From the NCBI GenBank assembly GCA_002391225.1, contig DGRV01000029.1, positions 1 to 35,756 on the forward strand: a stretch of DNA of 35,756 nt. The letters run 5' to 3'. The position numbers and the translations under genes were made by a program. Origin of the DNA: Christensenella sp. UBA4379. GTDB taxonomy: Bacteria; Bacillota; Clostridia; Christensenellales; Aristaeellaceae. Below are positions 1 to 7,909 of this stretch, in pieces. Every line of letters begins with the position of its first letter. Within the stretch, counting starts at the first letter, position 1. A model generated the notes under the pieces. That model saw only the letters and a program-made list of their open reading frames with translations, was not told the DNA's origin and made no database searches.

Positions 1-2
1 CT

Positions 3-1724
3 GAACCAACAGCAACACCAACAAGAACGCCGACTCCAACTCCGACGCCTACGCCCATACCTATCAAAACGGTGGCTATTGGAAATAATAATGTTTCCAT
101 AATTGATGGCAATGAAACAAAGTGTAAATTTGTTGCACCGAGTGCCGGAACCTATATCTTCACGACGACAGGTTCTGAGGATACAAAGGGTGTGCTGTAT
201 AATTCCTCACAGAACCAGCTCGCGGAAAATGACGACAATGGTGACGATAGAAACTTTAGGATTGAATACGCGCTGAGCAGCGGGCAGACCGTGTATATTG
301 GTGTAGCGTATTGGAATTCTTCTGAGAGCGGAACAGTAACGCTGAATATCAGCAAGCAGGCTGATCCAACAGCAACACCAACCAAAGCGCCGACTCCAAC
401 TCCAACTCGTACGCCGACACCTGTTCCAGTTAATAAGTTGTCAGCCCCGACTGGTGTAGAAGTTGACGCTACAACAAGTTATTCGGCCAGTGTTTCTTTT
501 GATTCTGTCATAGGTGCCGCCGGTTATTATATTTATTGTTCTACCAGTAATTCATTCAGTACTTCTCTGAGGAGAGAAGAAGCTGATGCAAGTAAACTTG
601 TCGGTTATGTTGATGGATTGTATTCTGGAACACGTTATTATTTCTGGATTGTCGCCTATGATACCAACGGAACTATTGGTTATGAATCAGCAAGTGTATA
701 TACGATAACGGGAAAAGTTGCTTTGACTGTAAGACAAGGCAGTTCAAGCGGGACAGTGATTTCTGGCGGTAGCATCATTGAGTGGTCTCAGAGTACTCCG
801 TTTTATGCTGTATGTTCTCAAACCAATGGCAATGGAAAATATCTTGTAAAATCATATGTCATGTCTTCGGCACCTGCTTTTAATAGTTCAGATATCAATA
901 ATCTTGTAACAGGTGCGGCTTATAACGGGTATTTCTATGGTGCTACCGGTAATGACGTGCTTGATCAATCTATAATGAATGAATTGCCATTCGAGTTCTC
1001 GAGCTGTTCAATCGGCCAGTATGTGAAGATCTGGATCGCTGCGGAAGACGCTAATTATTCAACGAATAATTATGTGAATGGTATTCAGTTTGCTATCAAA
1101 TTGACTGGATCAACCCCTGTTGTGATTCATCCTTCTTCTTCACTCGCTGAAAAGTTTTCAACGTTGAGTAATAAACTGTCTACAGGCAGTTATTGGAGTT
1201 GGGGCGGTACTGCAGTCTCTATCACTTATGGATCAACTAGTCTTACAACCTATGTGAGTTCGACGTCAAAGTGCAGTCATTCGAGTGATACTTTGAGTTC
1301 CACTTGTCAGGCATTTGGCTTCACAAATGGAAAACCCTCTTGCAAACAGGGCCCATCGTCTTCTTGGGGATCTAAACAATGTGCAGGTTATGCACGCTTG
1401 ATTGGATGGGCAATCTCAGGTAGAGATCCATATAGCGATTCTTATAAACAAACAGCAAATGATTCCAACCGCACAACATTGGTTAACAATCTGGCACCTG
1501 GAGATATTATCCGTGTTGGTGCTGATAGACACTCTATGGTTGTTGTCGATACCGATGATACGTACATCTATGTAACTGACTGCAACTGGGATCATAAATG
1601 TGGAATCAGGTGGAACGCGAGTTTTACTCGGACTGCCCTTTCCTCCAATGGAGAAACTGGATCTGGACAAGCAGGTCGGAATAGATTGTGTCATGTCTAC
1701 AAGTATAGCCTTTATGGGAACTAA
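3..1724 (+). CDS. Secreted multidomain protein with C-terminal CHAP/NlpC-like amidase domain (5' truncated)
   Basis: The reading frame is open from base 3 and runs off the left edge, so the N-terminus and any signal peptide are missing; the GTG at 72 is internal. Order of parts: a Thr-Pro linker (bases 3-60), a domain resembling bacterial pre-peptidase C-terminal (PPC) domains (about 72-355, with an Asn-Asp-Asp-Asn-Gly-Asp stretch and a GQTVYIGV strand), a second Thr-Pro linker (about 365-430), a fibronectin type III-like domain (about 440-715), an Ig-like region of unknown family, and a C-terminal thiol amidase-like domain. Its likely catalytic residues are the Cys in SKQCAGYAR (codon 1380), the His in DRHSMVVV and the Asp/Asn in VTDCNWD. 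This suggests an extracellular peptidoglycan or peptide-processing enzyme on disordered linkers. The coding sequence is visibly AT-richer than the rest of the window, so it may be a more recent acquisition. The substrate is unknown. Confidence 0.8.
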   Translation, partial: EPTATPTRTPTPTPTPTPIPIKTVAIGNNNVSIIDGNETKCKFVAPSAGTYIFTTTGSEDTKGVLYNSSQNQLAENDDNGDDRNFRIEYALSSGQTVYIGVAYWNSSESGTVTLNISKQADPTATPTKAPTPTPTRTPTPVPVNKLSAPTGVEVDATTSYSASVSFDSVIGAAGYYIYCSTSNSFSTSLRREEADASKLVGYVDGLYSGTRYYFWIVAYDTNGTIGYESASVYTITGKVALTVRQGSSSGTVISGGSIIEWSQSTPFYAVCSQTNGNGKYLVKSYVMSSAPAFNSSDINNLVTGAAYNGYFYGATGNDVLDQSIMNELPFEFSSCSIGQYVKIWIAAEDANYSTNNYVNGIQFAIKLTGSTPVVIHPSSSLAEKFSTLSNKLSTGSYWSWGGTAVSITYGSTSLTTYVSSTSKCSHSSDTLSSTCQAFGFTNGKPSCKQGPSSSWGSKQCAGYARLIGWAISGRDPYSDSYKQTANDSNRTTLVNNLAPGDIIRVGADRHSMVVVDTDDTYIYVTDCNWDHKCGIRWNASFTRTALSSNGETGSGQAGRNRLCHVYKYSLYGN

Positions 1725-1806
1725 ATGATGACTGAAAAATGATGATTCTTATAATGCTGTTTTATAGTACACATCTCCCTGAAAAAGCAAACCTTTATTC
1801 TAACGA

Positions 1807-1834
1807 CCCCCGCTATTCGAAAGAGGAGCGGGGG
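1807..1834 (+). terminator. Stem-loop downstream of the amidase gene
   Basis: CCCCCGCT (1807-1814) pairs perfectly with AGCGGGGG (1827-1834) around a 12-base loop, about 80 bases after the stop at 1724. There is no clear T-run after it, so its strength as an intrinsic terminator is uncertain. Confidence 0.5.
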
Positions 1835-1897
1835 TTATGAAATAGTGGGTAAAAATAAAAAACAAATGATGACAAATGATAATATCTTTTGTTTTTA

Positions 1898-1926
1898 TTG
1901 ACATCTTCCCGTCTTTAGAATAAAAT
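1898..1926 (+). promoter_or_regulatory. Near-consensus sigma-A promoter
   Basis: TTGACA (1898-1903) and TAAAAT (1921-1926) are separated by exactly 17 bases. A start near 1932-1934 would put the structured RNA at the 5' end of the transcript and could also serve the cysteine desulfurase gene. Confidence 0.75.
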
Positions 1927-1932
1927 TTTACG

Positions 1933-2100
1933 GAAAAGAGGTTCTTCACGGTTACTTGGGGAAACAGATTCTCCGCATATTGAATACTTTACGAAGCTAT
2001 GCTGCGAAAGGTACGATATATGAAGGGTGCGTTCCCAAACCCCATCGATCACATTCCACATCCTGTAAGCGATTCCCTAACTTTCCGTGAAGAGCCGGGA
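1933..2100 (+). ncRNA. Structured RNA, candidate 6S RNA or cysteine desulfurase leader
   Basis: Right after the strong promoter the transcript can close on itself. Bases 1940-1951 pair with 2085-2096 over 12 pairs with one G-U; 1956-1963 pair with 2073-2080 over 8 pairs with one G-U; 1964-1967 pair with 2063-2066. Inside lie a hairpin at 1987-2010 (CTTTACGAAGC with GCTGCGAAAG, one bulge and one mismatch) and a weaker one at about 2014-2046. A roughly 170-nt RNA with a long closing stem, a large internal opening and its own promoter resembles 6S RNA, and I recall 6S genes of some Firmicutes lying near the cysteine desulfurase cluster. Against this, no U-tract follows and the next gene starts at 2115, so a cis-acting leader is equally possible. 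The pairings are seen; the family name is inference. Confidence 0.5.
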
Positions 2101-2114
2101 AAGAGGGCGTTTGG

Positions 2115-3263
2115 ATGGAGTCACGGCGGGTTTATCTGGATCATGCGGCGACGACGCCGCTCTGCGAAGCGGCGCTTTCCGCGATGACGGACTGTTACCG
2201 GGAAGGCTGGGGGAACGCCTCCAGTCTCTATCAGACCGGGCGGCGGGCGAAGGCGTTTCTTGAGAAGGCCCGGCGCGAAATTGCCCAATGCATGGGCGTT
2301 TTGCCGGAGGAGGTTTACTTTACTTCCGGCGGCAGCGAGAGCGACAACTGGGCGGTCAAGGGCATCATGACCCGTTTTCAGCCCGGCCAGACCCATCTGA
2401 TTACCAGCAGCATCGAGCATCCCGCCCTGCTGAACGCCTGCGTCTTCCTGGAAAAACAGGGCTACGAGATTACCTGGGTCTCCCCGGACGCGCGGGGCCG
2501 GATCGACCCGGAGGACGTTCGGAAGGCGATCCGGGCGGATACGAAGCTCATTTCCGTCATGGCCGCCAACAACGAAGTGGGGACCGTCGAGCCGGTTCGG
2601 GAAATCGCGGCTATGGCCCATGAACAGGGGGTGCCCGTCCATACCGACGCGGTGCAGATGATCGGCCTGTTTCCCCGGCTGGCGGAGGATTCGGGGGCCG
2701 ACATGCTCTCCCTGTCCGCCCACAAGTTTGGCGGGCCGAAGGGAATCGGCCTGCTCTACATCCGAAAAGGCACGAAGATTGAGCCCCTGATCCACGGGGG
2801 CGAGCAGGAGCGCGGCTTCCGCGCATCCACGGAAAACGTGCCGTCCACCGTAGGGATGGCCGCCGCTTTTATCGAAGCGGCGCGGGACGCGGACAGCCAT
2901 ATCGTCCGCCTGACCAAACTTCGCTCCCTTTTGCTGGACGTCATCAGGCGGGAGATCCCGGACGTGATCGTCAACGGCGATCCCGAGCATCATCTCCCCG
3001 GCCATCTGCATTTGACCATTCCCGGCGTCCGGGACGAGGCCCTGATCCCCCTGCTGGACCTAAACGGGGTGGAAGCCTCCGCCGGTTCTGCCTGCACGGC
3101 CGGCAGCTTTGTGGAAAGCCACGTGCTTCGGGCTATGGGCGTTCCGGGGGACCTGCTGAGGAGCTCTCTGCGCCTGACCCTTTCCCCGGCGCAGACGGAG
3201 GAAGAAATCCTGTACGCCGCCCAGGTGATCGCAAGAACGGTACAAAAACTGCGAACACGATAA
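2115..3263 (+). CDS. nifS: Cysteine desulfurase (NifS/IscS family)
   Basis: A 382-residue PLP-dependent enzyme that converts L-cysteine to L-alanine and hands the persulfide sulfur to iron-sulfur cluster, thiamine or tRNA-thiolation pathways in the cytosol. Visible landmarks are the N-terminal YLDHAATTP, GSESDNWA near residue 74, EHPA with the PLP-stacking His102, the PLP-binding Lys204 in SAHKFGG, and the active-site Cys327 in SAGSACTAG. Length is normal for the family. The ATG at 2115 follows an AGAGGG-type ribosome site and lies 15-20 bases after the structured RNA, whose promoter probably drives it. No IscU or MnmA gene is adjacent, so which pathway it serves cannot be told from the window. 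Confidence 0.93.
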   Translation: MESRRVYLDHAATTPLCEAALSAMTDCYREGWGNASSLYQTGRRAKAFLEKARREIAQCMGVLPEEVYFTSGGSESDNWAVKGIMTRFQPGQTHLITSSIEHPALLNACVFLEKQGYEITWVSPDARGRIDPEDVRKAIRADTKLISVMAANNEVGTVEPVREIAAMAHEQGVPVHTDAVQMIGLFPRLAEDSGADMLSLSAHKFGGPKGIGLLYIRKGTKIEPLIHGGEQERGFRASTENVPSTVGMAAAFIEAARDADSHIVRLTKLRSLLLDVIRREIPDVIVNGDPEHHLPGHLHLTIPGVRDEALIPLLDLNGVEASAGSACTAGSFVESHVLRAMGVPGDLLRSSLRLTLSPAQTEEEILYAAQVIARTVQKLRTR

Positions 3264-3280
3264 TCAGAGTGGATAATTCC

Positions 3281-3396
3281 AGAGTGGAGAGTGGAGAGTT
3301 TTCGCGGCCTTCGGCCGCAGAGTGGAGATCTGATATGGTTTTCGATCATCAGGAGGACCATCTCATCTTCACTCTCCACTCTTCACTCTCCACTCT
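3281..3396 (+). repeat. Inverted GAGTGGA-type direct-repeat island with nested palindrome
   Basis: The left arm (3281-3299) is built from repeated GAGTGGA/GAGAGTG units. The right arm (3371-3396) carries the complementary ACTCTCCACTCT twice. Between them sit a palindrome GCGGCC-TTC-GGCCGC (3304-3318) and a third AGAGTGGAGA copy. The arms could form a long hairpin between the cysteine desulfurase and hflX. It encodes no protein that I recognise. Confidence 0.7.
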
Positions 3397-3422
3397 AAAA
3401 ACCAAATTTTTTAGGAGACCCA

Positions 3423-5228
3423 ATGCCCCAACAAATTCACGGAAACACCGAGGGCATCCGGAACACGCTGCTTTCGGAGATGGCCCAGCTGTATGATATG
3501 GAAATCCCGGAGGAGGATTTTGCCCCCCGGGAGCTGATCGCTTTGCTGGCGGAATATTCTGCCGCCATCAACAGGGAAATCGCGGTGTATATCGCCAGAG
3601 ACGGCGAAGTGGTGGACATCATGATCGGCGAAAACGATCAGGTGGCCCTTCCCTCCGTCCGCCTGCGCAGGAGCGAAAACCGCCTGTCCCGCATCCGGGT
3701 ACTGCATACCCATCCGGGCGGGTCGGCGAAGCTCTCCACGGTCGACCTGAACGCCCTGCGCCAGCTGCGGCTGGACGCCATCAGCGCTATCGGCGTCTCC
3801 CCGGAAGGACAGCCCACGGGGATCAGCGCCGCTTTTATCTGCGGGTGGGACTGCGAAAAGCCCCTGACGGAGGAGACAGACATTTATTCTCCCTGGCGTT
3901 TTCCCGGGGAAGAGTGGATGGGCCGGATTGCTGAGTACGACCGCGCCGCCCCGCAGACGGGCGATACCCAGGAGCGCCCCGAGCGGGCGATGCTCCTGTC
4001 CATCCGGGACGATACCTCCTTCCAGGAGCTCCGGGCCCTGGCGGAAAGCGCCGGGGCCGAGGTGGTCAGCCAGATGGTGCAAAAGCGCGCCAAGCCCGAA
4101 AGCGCCACCTACATCGGCTCCGGCAAGGCGGCCGAGCTGGCCCTGGCCGCCCAGGCGGCCGACGCCACCATGATCCTCTGCGACGACGAGCTGACCGGCG
4201 TTCAGCTGCACAACCTGGAAGAACTGACCGGGGTCAAGGTGGTGGACCGCACCAACCTGATTCTCGATATTTTCGCCCAGCGTGCCCGGACGAGGGAAGG
4301 CAAGCTTCAGGTTTCCCTGGCCCAGCTCAAGTACCAGATGACGCACCTGATCGGCTTTGGGGTCTCCCTGTCCCGGCTGGCCGGCGGCATCGGCACCAGG
4401 GGCCCTGGCGAAACCAAGCTGGAGATGGACCGGCGTGCGATCCGCCGCCGCTACACCCTGCTTCAAAAGGAGCTCTCTGAGCTCAAAGCCCACCGGGAGC
4501 TGCAGCGCAAGGCCAGGAAGCGGTCGGAGGTGCGGACGGTGGCCCTGGTCGGCTACACGAACGCGGGCAAGTCCACCCTGTTTAACCGCCTTGCGGACGG
4601 TGAGGTGCTGGTGATGGACCAGCTGTTTGCCACCCTGGACGCGACGACCCGGCGGGTGGAGACGGACAGGGGTCTGCCCTACCTATTGACAGACACGGTC
4701 GGCTTCATCACGAACCTGCCGACGGACCTGGTGGAGGCCTTTCAGTCCACCCTGGAGGAGGCCGCCCTGGCGGACCTGCTGCTGATCGTGACGGACGCCT
4801 CCAACCCGGACAGCCTGGCTCAGCGCCGGGTGGTGGACGAGGTGCTGGAAAAGCTGGGCGCCACCGCCCAGCCCCGGCTGGAGGTGCTCAACAAAGTGGA
4901 CCGGGCCCTGCCGGAGATTGTCCTGGCTTTCCCGGACGCGGTGCAGGTCTGCGCCCTCACCGGCGAAGGGACGGATGTCCTGCTGGAAGCCATTCAGGAA
5001 AAGCTGCATGACCGTCTGGTGACGGTGACCCTCCGCATCCCCTATGATAAAATGAAGGTCTCCGGCCTGGTCCGGACCTACGCCCAGGACGTTTCGGAAA
5101 CCTACGAGGACGCCTGCCTGCGCGCGGAAGCCGTGTTTACGGAGGATCAGTGGCAGCGCTTTTCCCACGCCGTCCGGGACGTCTGGCAGATGGACGAAAA
5201 CAGCTGCCAGATCCACGGCGCGGAATGA
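3423..5228 (+). CDS. hflX: Ribosome-associated GTPase HflX with N-terminal JAMM-like domain
   Basis: 601 residues, against roughly 400-430 for compact HflX. Residues from about 188 onward are classic HflX: the N-terminal nucleotide-binding part with GSGKAAEL (232-239), the GIGTRGPGETKLE region (322-334), and a GTPase domain with G1 GYTNAGKS (377-384), G3 DTVGF, G4 NKVD and a G5-like CALTGEG. HflX splits stalled or hibernating 70S ribosomes and acts in stress recovery. The extra residues 1-180 contain His95-Thr-His97-Pro, Ser105 and Asp108, exactly the H-x-H-x7-S-x2-D spacing of JAMM/MPN+ metalloproteases, with Glu52 a possible fourth residue. Whether that domain is catalytic is unknown. An AGGAG ribosome site precedes the ATG, which begins just after the repeat island. 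The M15 peptidase gene follows after 16 bases. Confidence 0.93.
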   Translation: MPQQIHGNTEGIRNTLLSEMAQLYDMEIPEEDFAPRELIALLAEYSAAINREIAVYIARDGEVVDIMIGENDQVALPSVRLRRSENRLSRIRVLHTHPGGSAKLSTVDLNALRQLRLDAISAIGVSPEGQPTGISAAFICGWDCEKPLTEETDIYSPWRFPGEEWMGRIAEYDRAAPQTGDTQERPERAMLLSIRDDTSFQELRALAESAGAEVVSQMVQKRAKPESATYIGSGKAAELALAAQAADATMILCDDELTGVQLHNLEELTGVKVVDRTNLILDIFAQRARTREGKLQVSLAQLKYQMTHLIGFGVSLSRLAGGIGTRGPGETKLEMDRRAIRRRYTLLQKELSELKAHRELQRKARKRSEVRTVALVGYTNAGKSTLFNRLADGEVLVMDQLFATLDATTRRVETDRGLPYLLTDTVGFITNLPTDLVEAFQSTLEEAALADLLLIVTDASNPDSLAQRRVVDEVLEKLGATAQPRLEVLNKVDRALPEIVLAFPDAVQVCALTGEGTDVLLEAIQEKLHDRLVTVTLRIPYDKMKVSGLVRTYAQDVSETYEDACLRAEAVFTEDQWQRFSHAVRDVWQMDENSCQIHGAE

Positions 5229-5244
5229 ATGAAACGGAGGAAGC

Positions 5245-5925
5245 ATGCTCAAAAGGATCCTTTCGCTGATACTGATTTTTCTGTCCCTGGGCCAGGAAAG
5301 CGTCCGGCAGATGGAGGACCAGCTTTCGCTGGGCGGAAATCTCTTTCTGGTCAACAAGGAATACATGATCGGCGCGGATTACGTGCCGGACGACCTGGTG
5401 ATGCCGGACGTGAAAAAAAGCTCTTCCGCCGTGCTGATGCGGAAAGAGGCCGCCCAGGCACTGGAGGAAATGTTCGCCGCCGCCAAGGAGGAAAAGATCA
5501 CCCTGGTAGCCGTTTCCGGCTACCGCAGCTACCAGACCCAGCGGGCCATCTACAACCGGCGCAGGAAAGCGGCCGGGAAGGCCCATGTGGAGCGCTTTGT
5601 GGCGGTCCCCGGGGCCAGCGAGCACCAGCTCGGCCTGGCGATGGACGTGAGCCGCTCCAAGACCGCCGGTCTCAAGGCCTCCTTCGGGAAGACAAAGGAA
5701 GGCATCTGGCTTGCGGAAAACTGCTATCGCTTCGGGTTTATCCTGCGCTACCGGCAGGAGTGGGAGGACGTGACGGGCTACGGCTATGAGCCCTGGCACA
5801 TCCGCTATGTGGGGAAGGAGCACGCCCTGAGGATTCGGGAACTGGACGTTCCCCTGGAAGAATATGTCGAAGCGCTGCGCCTGGCGGGCCAGGAATACCG
5901 ACAGAATGAGGAAGGAAATCCATGA
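5245..5925 (+). CDS. VanY-type D-alanyl-D-alanine carboxypeptidase (M15B), copy 1
   Basis: A 226-residue zinc peptidase expected to trim the terminal D-Ala of peptidoglycan stem peptides outside the membrane. Family motifs are all visible: SGYRSYQTQ (91-99), SEHQLGLAMD with zinc ligands His127 and Asp134, and EPWHIRYVG with catalytic Glu182 and third ligand His185. A short hydrophobic N-terminus (residues 5-15) looks like a membrane anchor or uncleaved signal, with no clear cleavage site. GGAGG upstream of the ATG supports this start. Its stop overlaps the start of the second VanY-like gene by four bases (ATGA), so the two are translationally coupled tandem paralogues. Confidence 0.9.
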   Translation: MLKRILSLILIFLSLGQESVRQMEDQLSLGGNLFLVNKEYMIGADYVPDDLVMPDVKKSSSAVLMRKEAAQALEEMFAAAKEEKITLVAVSGYRSYQTQRAIYNRRRKAAGKAHVERFVAVPGASEHQLGLAMDVSRSKTAGLKASFGKTKEGIWLAENCYRFGFILRYRQEWEDVTGYGYEPWHIRYVGKEHALRIRELDVPLEEYVEALRLAGQEYRQNEEGNP

Positions 5926-6734
5926 AAAAACTGTTTGTTCTGCTGACTTTGGCGGCCCTGTTCCTGAATGCCGGGGCGTCCCTGGCCGAGATGCCGGAGT
6001 GGACCTATCCGCTGGCTCCGGAAATCTTAGAGGACATTCCCGGCTATCTGGTTCTGACCAACCGCAGCGTCCTGCTGGGGGCGGACTTTGAGCCCAACGA
6101 CCTGGTGCCCATCACCGCCCGGCACATCAACGCCATCCACGGGGACATGCTGCGCAAGGTGGTCAACGAGGCGGTGAACGTGATGTTCGCCGCCGCCGAA
6201 GAGGAAGACGTCAAGCTCTACCTCAAAAGCGTCTACCGCTCCTATTCCACCCAGAAGACCATGTATAACAACCGCCTGGCCAAGGTGGGCCACGACGACG
6301 GGGTGGTGGCCTATCCCGGCTCGAGCGACCACCAGACCGGCCTGGGGATGGACATCCTCAATTACGAGTGGACGAAAAAGAGCGGCATGACCCCGGCCTT
6401 CAGCGAGACCAGGGAAGCCCAGTGGATGGCCGAGCACTGCGCGGAATTCGGCTTTGTCATCCGCTACGAAGAGGACAAGCAGGACCTGACCGGCATCATC
6501 TACGAGCCCTGGCACCTGCGCTATGTGGGGCTGGAGGCGGCGCAGTACATGAAGGAGCGTCACCTGTGCCTGGAGGAGTTCGACGCGGAGTGGCGTCAGT
6601 ACATTCAGGACTGGGAGGCCGCCGGGGGAAACTTTAAGCAGCTTCTGCGGGACCGGGCGGCCCCGGATCCGGCGTCCGTGATGTTTGTTACCGAGGACGG
6701 CGAGGAAGAAATATCGCTGTTTTCAGGCTCATGA
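5922..6734 (+). CDS. VanY-type D-alanyl-D-alanine carboxypeptidase (M15B), copy 2
   Basis: 270 residues with a clear signal peptide (Lys-Lys, hydrophobic core, Ala-Ser-Leu-Ala at about 19-22). The M15 core has SVYRSYSTQ (103-111), SSDHQTGLGMD with His137 and Asp144, and YEPWHLRYVG with Glu195 and His198, so all zinc and catalytic residues are kept. The C-terminal 50 residues beyond the peptidase core are acidic and of unknown role. It is a paralogue of the preceding gene but diverged, and better equipped for export. It overlaps both the previous gene and the next one by four bases, so it is embedded in one operon. The exact substrate (pentapeptide or tetrapeptide ends) is inferred from family only. 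Confidence 0.9.
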   Translation: MKKLFVLLTLAALFLNAGASLAEMPEWTYPLAPEILEDIPGYLVLTNRSVLLGADFEPNDLVPITARHINAIHGDMLRKVVNEAVNVMFAAAEEEDVKLYLKSVYRSYSTQKTMYNNRLAKVGHDDGVVAYPGSSDHQTGLGMDILNYEWTKKSGMTPAFSETREAQWMAEHCAEFGFVIRYEEDKQDLTGIIYEPWHLRYVGLEAAQYMKERHLCLEEFDAEWRQYIQDWEAAGGNFKQLLRDRAAPDPASVMFVTEDGEEEISLFSGS

Positions 6735-7870
6735 GCTCGCTCAGGGACAAGCTCCGCTCCTACGGCCGGCAAAGCGGGGGAAAGCCGGTCCGCCCGGCGG
6801 AGCCGGTACGGGACTGCGCGCGCTATTTCGACCGGACGGAAAGGGCGAACTACCCGCTGCCGGACGTACTGCCCGGGGAGCTTCTCTATCTTTTGACCGG
6901 GGAAGAGACGGCGGACATCCCCTTGTCCCGGACCCTTTTTCTGGATACGGAAACCACCGGCCTGTCCGGCGGGACGGGGACGGTCGCCTTTTTGACTGGC
7001 ATTGGCTATTTTGAAGATGATTCCTTCGTGGTCGAGCAGGATTTCATGCGGGACTACCCCGAGGAAGGGCCGATGCTGACCCGCATCGGAGAAAAGCTCA
7101 GAAGCAGCGACCTGCTGGTCACTTTTAACGGGAAAACCTTTGACATGCCCCTGCTGGACAGCCGCTTCATCATGCAGGGGATGCGGAATCCGCAGCCGGA
7201 CATTTCTCACGTGGACCTGCTTCAATGCGCCCGCTCGGCCTGGAAGATCCGCCTGAGCCGGTGCAACCTGGCGTCGCTGGAGGAAAAGGTTTTCGGTCTC
7301 AAACGGGAGGACGACCTGCCCGGCAGCCAGGTGCCCAGAGCGTTTTTTGGTTTTCTGGAAACGGGGGAATTCATGTACGTGGAGCCGGTGCTGCGGCATA
7401 ACGTACAGGATATCCGCTCCCTGCCGATGCTGCTGGCCGAATTGTTCCGCCTGTACGAGCGCCCGCTGGAGGCGGCTTTTGAGCAGGACATCTATTCGGC
7501 CGGCCGGGTGTTTGAAAAGCGGGGCCAGGCGGAAACGGCCCGGAAATGCTACCGCGCCGCCGACCGGGGCACCATGTCCCGCCTGTCCCGCCTGACGCTG
7601 GCGGACAGCCTGCGGCGGCAGAAGGAATTTGAACAGGCGGCGGAGATTTACGAAAAGATGATCGTCCAGGGCCAGGGCGGGCTTTTCCCCTATGTGGAAA
7701 GGGCCAAGCTGCTGGAGCACAGGCTGGGCAGGCCGGAGGAAGCGCTGGCCCTGATGCGCAAGGCGGTGCTTCTCTGCGGCCCGGACCAGGACGAAATGAT
7801 GGCCGCCCTGCAAAAGAGGATGCTGCGCCTCTATCGGAAATGCGAAAAACGCGGGCGCGCAGCCCGATGA
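6731..7870 (+). CDS. YprB-like RNase H-fold exonuclease with C-terminal TPR-like repeats
   Basis: 379 residues. The N-terminal half is a DnaQ/RNase H-fold nuclease of the YprB type: FLDTETTG gives Asp72 and Glu74, TFNGKTFDMPLL gives the second acidic site, and RHNVQD gives the terminal His/Asp of the DEDD set. The second half (about 245-370) is helical, with TPR-like motifs such as FEQAAEIYEKM and RPEEALALMRKAV. In Bacillus, yprB sits beside the helicase gene yprA; here no helicase is adjacent and the partners are wall peptidases and another TPR protein. The ATG overlaps the previous stop (ATGA). Substrate, DNA or RNA, is not known. Confidence 0.82.
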   Translation: MSSLRDKLRSYGRQSGGKPVRPAEPVRDCARYFDRTERANYPLPDVLPGELLYLLTGEETADIPLSRTLFLDTETTGLSGGTGTVAFLTGIGYFEDDSFVVEQDFMRDYPEEGPMLTRIGEKLRSSDLLVTFNGKTFDMPLLDSRFIMQGMRNPQPDISHVDLLQCARSAWKIRLSRCNLASLEEKVFGLKREDDLPGSQVPRAFFGFLETGEFMYVEPVLRHNVQDIRSLPMLLAELFRLYERPLEAAFEQDIYSAGRVFEKRGQAETARKCYRAADRGTMSRLSRLTLADSLRRQKEFEQAAEIYEKMIVQGQGGLFPYVERAKLLEHRLGRPEEALALMRKAVLLCGPDQDEMMAALQKRMLRLYRKCEKRGRAAR

Positions 7871-7909
7871 CCCAAAAAACCGAGGATCATTCGTAAGGAG
7901 GAAACACAA

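Noticed and set aside
1999..2187. Small open frame crossing the structured RNA into the cysteine desulfurase
   Set aside because: It has no ribosome site, runs out of frame into the desulfurase and lies over a region better explained by RNA pairing.
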